This document shows positions 1-9,766 of a stretch of DNA of 64,000 nt, one piece after another (the stretch's first letter is position 1; every line of letters begins with the position of its first letter). The stretch comes from Pelomyxa schiedti. Lineage: Eukaryota; Evosea; Pelobiontida; Pelomyxidae. A program made the translations under genes and the position numbers. Where the stretch lies: NCBI GenBank assembly GCA_020536535.1, contig JAHLWZ010000123.1, positions 4,273-68,272 of the forward strand, given 5' to 3'. The notes below the pieces were generated by a model that searched no databases, was not told the DNA's origin, and was given only the letters and a program-made list of their open reading frames with translations.

Positions 1-3000
1 TTCTTTCCATGTGCAATGTTGCATCCTGTGTGGGCATTTTTATGAAAACTGACTGGTTGAAGTGGTTTGGTGAAGGCATCCGCTTTTCAAAGAACCACCT
101 CTGTATTGGTGTGAGACTGGCTTGTCCATTTGTGTCTTGCCCTGGTTGCAATTCCTTTAATGCTTTACTTTGTGCTACTTGTGCCAAGGCAGCAATTGTT
201 GGGGTGTTGAACAGATCCTGCAGCGTGACCTGTAGGCCCTGTGCTCTCAGTTTCGCTATGAATTGTAGTGCCAAAATGGAATCACCTCCAGAGAAGAAGA
301 AATTGGAATGGAGGCCGACCTCTGATGGGTGGGCATTGAGCAAGTTACTCCACAATGCAAGTATGATAGATTCCTCTTGAGTGAGGTTTTGCATGGCCCC
401 ATCACTCACACGGGTATGATTTTCCCCAGCAGGAGGCAAAGCCATAAGTGCCTTCCGGTCAAGCTTGCTGTTGGGTAAAAGAGGCATTGCTTCTAAGAAA
501 GTAAAAGTTCTGGGTACCATGTATATGGGCAACTTGGTTCCTAAGTATTCACGCAGTACCGTAGAGTCTGGTTTATGGGCGACTCCTACAACCACATAAG
601 CAGCAAGGTATTTTCTTCCAGGTCTATCCTCACGAAGGACAATGCACGCCTGTGCTACAGATAGATGGGATCTCAAAACTGCTTCTACTTCACCTGGTTC
701 AATCCTGAAGCCATGTAGTTTTACCTGAAAGTCCGCTCTTCCCAAAAATTCTATTGCACCACCTTCCCTATATCGGCCTAGATCCCCAGTTCGGTACATA
801 TTTCCTGGTCCGTATGGGTTCTTCACAAATCTCTCTGCTGTCATTTCTGGACGATTCAGGTAGCCTCTTCCAACACAGATACCAGTAATGCAAATCTCAC
901 CAGCACACCCAGAAGGCATGAGTTGTTGTGCCCCATCAAGTAAGTAAACCTTAACATTGCTCATTGGTGTTCCAACTGGTGACACATGCAGAATTTTGGA
1001 GAATTTTTCCAGCCCAGGCTCTGTGCAGTCCCAAATGCAAACATCATCTGATGTTTCCGTAGGACCTTTTTCCCCCCACCAAAAGAAAAATCTTATTCAT
1101 ATTGCAAACTTAAAGAAATTTCTCTCATTGAAGGGTGGGGAGCATACCATAAAGATTAAACAGTTGAGCACTTGATTTAAAAAGGCTGTGAAAGGTTCTC
1201 ACTGTGTCAAGCATTAATGCTTCTGCATTACTTATAACAACACGAAGAGAGCGGCATTGTCTCGCTACATCGGGCACTAATAAAAATTGGTCCATAAGAG
1301 AAGGAACAAACTGGATGGCAGTTATCCGTTGTTGCTGAACAAAGGAAGCTAGTTTTTCAGGATCCCGTGGGGCTTCAACAGGGGCAAGAACAACACAGGC
1401 ACCAACAATGAGTGGCAACATGAATTCAAGAAGGGAGGCATCAAAAAATAGAGGGGTCTGAGAACAAACGCGGTCTATGTGAGAAATCTTGAATTTGTTT
1501 CTCAGGCAAAGGATATAATTAGTGGTTCCTTCATGCATATTTATTGCTGCCTTTGGCCTTCCAGTAGAACCAGAGGTGAATATTGCGTATGATGCTGTCT
1601 TGCCTGTCACTGATACTGTGAGATTGGACAGGCATTCTGGAGATTCATTGCCCCACACTCCTTTTCCTTCAGAGTCAAGAGAGAGTATGGTGAGTTGTGA
1701 TAAAGCTGAAGCTCCAAGTGCCGCTTCGAGCTTCATAAGCATTAGGTGAGATGATAAAATCACAATTGAAGCTCCAATATCGCTTAGAGAGGATGCCAGC
1801 CTATCAGGTGCCGAGTCAGGATCTAGAGGGACATAGGCCCCACCTGCTTTCATAATACCATAGACGGCTATCACCATTTCAATGGATCTGTCAGAAATAA
1901 CTGGCACAAATGAGTTGGGCCCTATCCCAGCTGAATGCAGAAAGTGAGCTAACTGGTTAGAAATCTGATTGAGCTCGTTATAAGTAAAGCTAATATTGTC
2001 ATTGAAAATTGCTGGTGCGTTAGGGGTACGAGCCACTTGCTCTTCAAATAGGACATGAATAGGCTTAAACTGGCCCTCTCCAAATCGTAGTGCCTCCATG
2101 TCACCAGTGTTGTTCCATTCAATAAGTTGCCTTTGTATCTCTTCCGAGCAAAGTAACGGGAGATTTCTAACGGAACGGTCAGGATAGTCAACAACTGCAT
2201 TGGCAAGTGTTTCCATGTTCTTTGCCAGCATTGCGATTGTGGAGTCATTGAAAATATCCTTTGTGTATTCAAATTTCAAGCAAACATCTCCAACTTGACA
2301 ACCAGTAAGAGCACTGGTGTCATCTGCAGGCCATGCTGCAAGAGTCAAATCGAATGTCGTAAATGGATTATAAGGCCCGTGATCCTGAACGACACTTTTC
2401 ACACCTTTCATTGATGAGAATGCTCTGGATGTATGGAAATCACTCCAGGAAAATAAAACTTGCACCAAAGGTTCCCTATCCATATTCCTTTCAACTTGAA
2501 GATGTTCTACTAACAGCACAAAAGGTATTTCTTGCATTTCAAGAGCTTGATGAACTTTTTCCTTTACTTGCTGGACTGCTACAGAAAAGTCCTTGTTATC
2601 ATCAGCTACCAGTTTGATTGGAAGGACATTTTCACAAGGTCCCACCACCCCTTCCACACCACTTAAGAGGTTCCGTCGATTTCCAACAGGAACACCAACA
2701 ACAACAACTCTATCTTCTCCTTCCCCCTTCACCAAACTCTTATGGGTTGCATACCGATGAAGCAGCACCTGAAACAGAGTCAAAAGGGTAACGAAGAGTG
2801 TTGTACCATTTCTCCTCCCCAGCATTTTTAATTTACCAACTACTTGCTGTTGTAGTCTCCAACAACAACAACCAGTATCATATGATCTCCCACCAATCAC
2901 CATATTGCGAGGAACATCCAGTGGCAGTTCAATTACATCTGGAATGCCAATAACTTCACTTTTCCAGTAATCAAGTTGGGAATCAAAAGAGTCTCCCTCT

Positions 3001-4028
3001 GACCATTCTCTTTGCCATCGTGTGAAATCCGCATATTGTAGTGGAAGTGGCTGTGAAGTAATGCTTGGAGGTCCGTTGTCCGTCAAAACACAGCTGTTGT
3101 AAAACATAACAACATCCCTCATGATCAAATGAAAAGACCAGGGATCAGATACAATGTTGTGGATCCGCACAAGCAATGTAATGTGTTCTCCACATTTGTA
3201 GATACGCACACGCATTAAAGGGCCTTTAGAAAGATCAAAAGGCTTACGAAGTTCACCTTCAATTTTGGATTTTATCACAGTATTGCATTCCAGTGAAAAT
3301 CGTGTTGAAACTTGTTCCACTACTATGATATCTTCTGTTGCTTTGGCATTTAATTCAGTCAAAACTTGATGTGGAATGCCATTCGATCCTGCATGAAACA
3401 CAGTTCTCAATGCTCCATTTTTCTCGATGACAGATAAAAAAGCACTTCGAAGTGCAGAAATATCAATGGTTCCCTCCAGCTTCACAACCATGAAAGATGT
3501 GTACTGAACAGCACCCGGGGTGAGCTGGTCGAGAAACCACAATCGCTGTTGCGGGTAAGATAGGGGGAGGTCGGCTTGGCCTTGCAGTTGTGCCTGTTGT
3601 AGCGCTGGAGGTCTTTTCGGTGTGGGTTCTTGGAGCAACTGAAGCAAGCCACAAAAAACACTGCCGACCGTTTCGCGTCTCATCAGATATGACACCGACA
3701 CACTAACCCCCAAGTCTCTGTCAAGGTACTTTGACATGGCCATGAACATTGCCGAATTGAATCCCAACGACACCAGTGAATGCTGCCTGGCATCGCCGCT
3801 CTCCTCTGACCACCACCCTTCCTCTTCCACGTGGTTGTCGTAGTCATCGGAGACTTGTAGGAGGCACTTCACCAAGCATGCAAAGTATTCCCAAAGAACA
3901 GTTTGGGGCAGAGCGGCGGCACCAGAACTAACAATAGCTCGCACTTTGGCGGAGAGCTCATCAAACTGACGAGCTGTGTGCGATCTGGAAGGGGACGAAG
4001 AAAGTGACTCTCCCAATGAAAACCCCAC
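1..4028 (-). CDS. Nonribosomal peptide synthetase, 5' part (T-C-A-T-C/E), partial
   Basis: Multimodular enzyme that activates an amino acid as an adenylate and loads it on a phosphopantetheine arm. It reads leftwards off the window. Exons 4028-1148 and 1065-1; the 82-nt GT-AG intron falls inside the A5 motif NLYGPTET. Domains in order: a carrier (T) domain with LGFNS (serine kept, usual D is N); a condensation domain starting at LPLSYPQQRLWFLDQL, with active-site motif HNIVSDPWS instead of HHxxxDGWS; an adenylation domain (FTSGSTGRPKA, FDAS, NLYGPTE, GEICITG, MYRTGDL, NSKLDRKAL); a second T domain (FSGGDSILALQF); then LTPIQRWFFE and NHFNQS, the opening of an epimerisation or further condensation domain. 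The start is unresolved: the open frame begins at GTG, and no ATG precedes the first carrier serine. An acceptor-like CCTAG near 4040 suggests an exon further upstream. The intron argues against bacterial contamination. The product is unknown. Confidence 0.88.
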
Positions 4029-4665
4029 GTACTCGTAGCCTAGGAATAGAGTTCATTGGTTGTTTATAGCATTTAAAAAAAAAAAAAGACAAGTTACGAA
4101 GGGTAAAACAACCGCTTCCAAATACATTAGACCGCGTATACGTAGTTGCGTAACTAAGAAACACCAACAACAATCAAAGAAAACAACCTCCGCTCATCTC
4201 GTTTATCGTCGGGACCGCACAAGCGCTGTTTTATTTTTTATCCAGAAAGTTTTTTTCCCTTTTCCTAAGATGTGCTCACACTCATCGGCTGTTATTTTAT
4301 TTTTATCGCAATTTCGGAAAAACAGCAACACTGATTTCCATAGTACATACTTCGGAATCGGAACCGCCCCGGCACAAGTGTTTCGTGGTCTTACAAGAAC
4401 CTCCTTTGGTTGCAAGAAAGAACATCACCGATCCGCGGACCCAGAAGGAAGGTGTGCAATTGACTCTTTCCCCAGGGGCATTCAGTTAGGACACTCCCCA
4501 CCCTTCTCCCATTCGGATCTCGTTTCGCAAGCTTCTTTTGTGGCGAGTGATTGGGCTGCGTTGGGCATCATCAGGAAGACCAACCTTCTTTTTTTAATTT
4601 CTTATTCCGGCGCAGTTGCACGCGTAATAAGTCTCGCCTCGCCCTTTGCACAGCGATACCGTACA
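4029..4665. other. Divergent intergenic region, possible missing first exon of the NRPS
   Basis: About 640 bp between the NRPS (minus) and the Pol5-like gene (plus). It holds a 13-nt poly(A) run near 4077. Read on the minus strand, this run is a poly(T) tract shortly before a TTCCTAG acceptor-like site, as expected upstream of an exon. Short minus frames are present, but none shows a recognisable protein. It presumably also contains both promoters. Confidence 0.4.
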
Positions 4666-7600
4666 ATGCACAAGCCACAACGGGGCAACATCGGCCGCAA
4701 CGCCGCCGCCAGCCCGGCACGTAGCTCCTTCCAGCCACGGCCCACGCCCACCAGGAGCCCAAGGGGAGCCTCCTCGTCCCCGTACGGCAAATACAACAGC
4801 ACCACGCGCAGGTACCCCGCCACTCGTGACTACAGGGACGACGGCGGCGGCGAGGACGACGAAGAGGACGAGGAGGCGGGGGAGGGACCAGAGGCGTCGC
4901 GGAAACGCAAGACCCCGTCGTTCAGGGCGCCGCGGGGGTCGCCGGCGGGGCCGGGCCTGGGACGGCGGCAGCAGCAGCAGCAGCAGCGCGGCGGCCTCCT
5001 TGGGAGGAAATACGACGCCGCGGACACGGGACGACGGCACTTCAAAAGGGAGCAGGAGGAGGAGGAGAAAGATGGGCAGTACGAGGAGGACGGCGACGAG
5101 GAGCTGGGCAGCGACGGCGACTACGAGGAGGAGGAGGAAGAAGAAGAAGACTATGAGGGCGAAGACGGGGAGGGGGATGAAAATGACGCCGTGGACGAGG
5201 ACGGGGAAGGGGAAGAAGACGCAATGGCAGACGATGAGGAAGGCACAGGGAGGGGGGAGGCAGAGGGCACAAGAGGGGGGCGGGGCGGGGGCGGGGCAGC
5301 GCGAGGCGCGGGGGCAGGGGGTGGCCGCGGCGGCCGGGGGGCTGCTGCCTCTGGGTCTGGCTCTTCTCGGACTATGAACAACGCGGCGGATGCTCACTTT
5401 AGGGAGTTTATGGATGCACGTACACGCTCTCTTTTTGTCGCCCGGACATTTGTCAAATGACACCCTCGAGAACGCACCACCTTTTTCATTTTTGAACTTC
5501 TTCCCCCTTCAGAACCCAAACAACTAATATCTGTCTCTATTTCTTCTTCTTTTGTGATTCAACAGCTGTTCTGGAAGTTGACAGAGAAAAAGGCCGATCC
5601 CGTTTCCGCAGCCTATGAAATGGGGCAATTTCTATCTGTCGAGCAAGCACACCATCAGGAGGGCGAAATCTGGGAAGATGGTTGTGATAACGCAATAACA
5701 ACTCTTGACCTGACACAAATATTACAGGGCTTTGCCCGGACATGTGCTATGCCATATCCAGACTGCTAAAAGGACTTGGCTCAGATTCCCCAAAAGCTGT
5801 AAAAGGGTTCCTGCTGTGCTTTGTTCATGTAAGTTTTGCCAAAGGTATAACAATACAATTACCCTCCCCCTAGTTGCTGGAAATCTTTCCCTGTATTACC
5901 ATTGACTTTTTACTGAAGAGACTAAGAAAGATCTTCCCAGAAACAGTGTGTCACTTGTACACAAGAGGACGAAGAAAAGATGGCTAAGTCTTTTTTTATA
6001 GAAAGGATACAGTGAAAACAGAAGAGGCTTTATTTATGCCATCCATGGCCTATTAAAAGCACGGAAGTTTGCATCTCCTCTACCCAGCAAGTTAAGGCTG
6101 GTGTACTTGGATGGAAGAAGTGAATTAGGCTACTCTGCGTGCCTTGGTATTATCAATCAGGTGTGGCAATAGTATTTAATAGTTCTCTTTTGTTGTATTA
6201 TTATGCAGACCCAGCAAGTTTTAATTAGGCAATGTGCAGGTTCCAGAATCTTCGAAGGAATTTTTGTTCAGTAGCTTTTCCCATGTTTTGAAAGACAGAA
6301 TTGCATATTGGAATGAGCGCACTCTCGTCCTTGCAATCTCTATAGAATACAAAACAAAGGTTAACAAAAAAAAAAAAGAAATAAGACTCATTACCTCACA
6401 GATTCTTGCTTCTACTATCAACACTGAACTAAAACCACATAGTCTAATCAGTGCTGAAAATTTACCTTTCTTCAAACCTATATTCGATGTATCTAGATTT
6501 ATCAACATACAAAACCTTTACAAAAGAAAAGAGATATTTCAAATGGACTGCAGAATTATGCAAACAAATTTTTTCGCAAGCATATACACAACCAAATCCT
6601 CCTGCTGTCATACAAGTTTTGTGGTCTTATATTATTCATTGTGGGTACACTGATTTTCTTCCTTTCCATCTTCCTCGTCTAATACTCATTAGCTCCACAC
6701 CAACCAGAGCTTAAGGTGCAGTCAGATTTGATGACAGGAATTTTCTCCCATATGGACCGACAAACACTCTACACAATGTCCGAGCATATCCACCTACACC
6801 CTTTTTTCCGTATTCTTTATTCTAAAAGCGAGACAGACAACGAGCATGTACAGTTTTTGGTGTGTTGCGTTGCTTAATATGGAGATCCTCCTAGTTGTTA
6901 ATTAATGCTATCAGATCAATTTCCTTATGTCTCTCGATGACCAAGTGGGATTTATGAAAGCTGTTGCCCTTGGCTCTGCAAACAACCCAAGGTCTCACTG
7001 ATTTTATCCCTCTTACTTACACGGCACTTATTGACTTAAAGCTCTCCACAACCAAACTCGGCTTTTTGGGAAAAGTTGTTACTCCAGACAGGAATTTCTT
7101 TCAGTGATATTTCTGCAGAGCCCAGTTCTTTGATTTCCTCTTTGTTGCCTGTTGGCGCCCCAAGGTACCAACTAAGCCAAGCTTCCTCATTTTCACAAAT
7201 TTTTCAGTCATGTAGATGAGAAATTAAATCTAAGAGATATTCAAAATGAGCTGGCTATTTCGATTTGTCTCACACAGGATATGGTACCCTTTCAACCTGT
7301 CCTGCACAAGCTATTCCAGTTTTCGTACTGTAAGACAAGAGGTGAAGAAATGTGTTCATTACCCACACTCCCCTCCTCACTTGTATCAGATGCAAGTGCA
7401 AAAAAAAAGGACCCTCTAGTTCGGAAAACCTACACAAGCATTCTGTTTGAATTACTCTGGGTAATGGAGCAGAAAAAAACTTGTATGAACCGATTCCCAA
7501 CTACTCCATTACTTAATCAAGGAAAAAAAAGTGGATCCAACTCTGCCACCTTATACACAAATAATTGGAAATATGCTACTAGACAACTATAAAGAGCCAA

Positions 7601-9713
7601 AGCCTTCCAAGTCAGAATTCGTTCTCTTAGAAGAGTTCCAAGCACTGGGCCCCCTTCTGCTTGAAACTTGTCTTTTCATTCACAAAATCAAGGTGTGGCG
7701 ATTAGTTACTCTAATAGTACTTTTTTTCATTGTCTTCACTCCACCAGAATGCTCTATTGACCTGTGAAGAGCGAGAAACCAAAATCTACTTGAATCAAAT
7801 CTGGATTTTGTTGGAATCACTAGCGGTGGCACTTTTTGATTCACCTGCTCTGAGCAAACCTTTGAAGGTTTCTCCTTCCCACATTGTACATTTTTGTCAC
7901 AAATCTAATTCTAAATCAGGGATTCCTCAGTGTGTTTGCAGCAGTGCCGGACGAGCAGTCTCAAGTAGAAAAGGGGCCTGTACCAAGTAAAAAAAAGCTT
8001 TTTTTTCCTGTATTCACTTCCAACGAAACACAAGTGAGGTCATTTGAATTGGAAATGGACAGTTTTTCGGAACTGATATGTAGCTCTCATCGCTGGATCA
8101 GCTCATTGGCAAAGAATGTTTTCAAGTAAACTGTACTTAAAAATTATTTCAACTAATAAAATGAAACAGGGCGATGCTACCTTGCATAGTCTGTTACTGG
8201 AGCATAAATGGTACATTACCTTACCAGTGTATATTTCACTTCTCACAGTCCCACAGATCCCGCACACCCATTGTCACAGGTTCTCTACTTCTTCTGAAAA
8301 TTATTGTTATTAACATTCTGTTTCTATTAGTCCAACAATCTCAAAGGAAAGGTACTAGTTGCACATCCTCTGTTGCGTTAAACTCACTCTATTTTTTTGT
8401 AGAAAAAACCAACCGAAGCCTCACCAAGTCCAGGAAATCTTGTTAGAGGTATAATGCAAAAGAATGAATGCATCCACTAAAAGAGGAAAGAACATGAAGT
8501 GAATTCAGCCTTATTATACTTTATTCACAAGTTACCTGAAGCCCCTGCTTTCGCGTTGTATTCTTCTTTTGCAGCTTTTACAATGGAAAATTCTCTTTCA
8601 AGCACGACTCAAGAAAGATTGGAGCGGACTCTTTCATGCAATAAGCGGTAAGCGGAAATATGGCTGGTACTGTTCTACACTATTGCTCATTTTTCTTTCA
8701 AGGGCAACGCGAGAATTGTCAGATACAGAAACTCAAGCAGCCCAATCTTGTGTGCTTGAACTCATACGCTCCGTTTCTAAATCTACCTGGTCTGGCAACA
8801 ACATGCAAATTTTCACCTTAGTGGCTCAGTTATTGGCACCAACACCCTCCGGCACCAAAGTCTTACTCCCAAAGCTGCCCCTCTCTGAAATGGTTCCACT
8901 GTTGTTCTCGAGTCCCTGCAACAATTTCCTTCTGCAAGCAATTGCATCCCTACCACAAGTGGGCACTGCCCTGTCCTTGGAAGTTATCAAGAATATTGCA
9001 GAAAAACATCCTGACTGCATGTACAGGACATCTGTTGCCCATCATTTTTAATTCTTCCATAGGGCAATTTCTGATAACTTCATACGAGCTCTCCGCTCTG
9101 TGACGGTCTCTCTCTATTGCTTTTAAGAAAAAGATCCAATACTGATTTCTTTTCACAGAAATTACAGGAATCGCTGTGTGGATCCGTTGTAATATTCGGT
9201 ATGCACTGTAACACCTCTCGGCAATCTCAACTGAACTTTTCTAGTGAACAGATGCACTGAAATACTGACCGAATCCGCACGCCACAGATTTACATTTGGC
9301 AACCCTGTGGCAAAGCTTCTTGGGAGATTTTTGTTCCTTTCTTGTTCTGTCAAGGTTCTTTTCGCGTTCTCCAACAAACTTGCACCTCTAATCACCAGAA
9401 ACAGATTTGGCAAATGCCTCCTGGACTCTGGGAAGCTGTAAAGAGATGGGAGCAAACACAGGGAACAGGCTACGTTCTGCTCCGCAAGGTACTCAGCCTA
9501 ATACCTGGGTGTATTGTACCACAACACCAGCCCCGGCACCCACCTCCGCAACGAGGCCCCAACAACAACCAGTATGCCAACAACACTCCCGCGGCTTCTC
9601 CCAGGTTCAACAGACAACAAACTCCCACAAGAAAATTCTCCCCACCACGATTCAACAACACTATGCCACGAAGAACACCACCCCGCCAATTCAATCAGAG
9701 TAAAAATTTCTAA
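4666..9713 (+). CDS. Pol5/MYBBP1A-like nucleolar protein
   Basis: Family members act in the nucleolus on rDNA transcription and ribosome production. ATG at 4666. The first exon (to about 5440) is GC-rich and encodes an R/G/P-rich start, a Q6 run and a long acidic D/E tract ending in RGG-like repeats. After an intron comes LFWKLTEKKADPVSAAY, then YAISRLLKGLGSDSPKAVKG and further helical exons, which match the Pol5 signature (FW.L, then Y.L.RLI.GL.S.R..AR.GF). A later exon, WISSLAKNVFKAMLP, matches the MYBBP1A stretch near QVARSVFGH. I could follow consistent splice phases from about 8040 through EHEVNSALLYFIHKLPEAP to the end, so the 3' helical block and the R/P/N-rich tail (stop 9711-9713) belong to the same gene. 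Many exons between 6200 and 8000 are not resolved here. An acidic region at the N-terminus is unusual; in relatives it lies further in. Confidence 0.68.
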
Positions 9714-9766
9714 AAAAAACCCAATTTTTTTAAAAACTCCATTCAACATTCCTCTTTAGGTTCTAG

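Noticed and set aside
1-4028. NRPS as bacterial contamination
   Set aside because: A GT-AG intron sits inside a catalytic motif in phase, and the base composition matches neighbouring eukaryotic genes.
4594-5463. 289-residue minus-strand open frame opposite the acidic Pol5 N-terminus
   Set aside because: It is a shadow of the GAG/GAC-rich tract (poly-L/poly-P on the opposite strand) with no splice or domain support.
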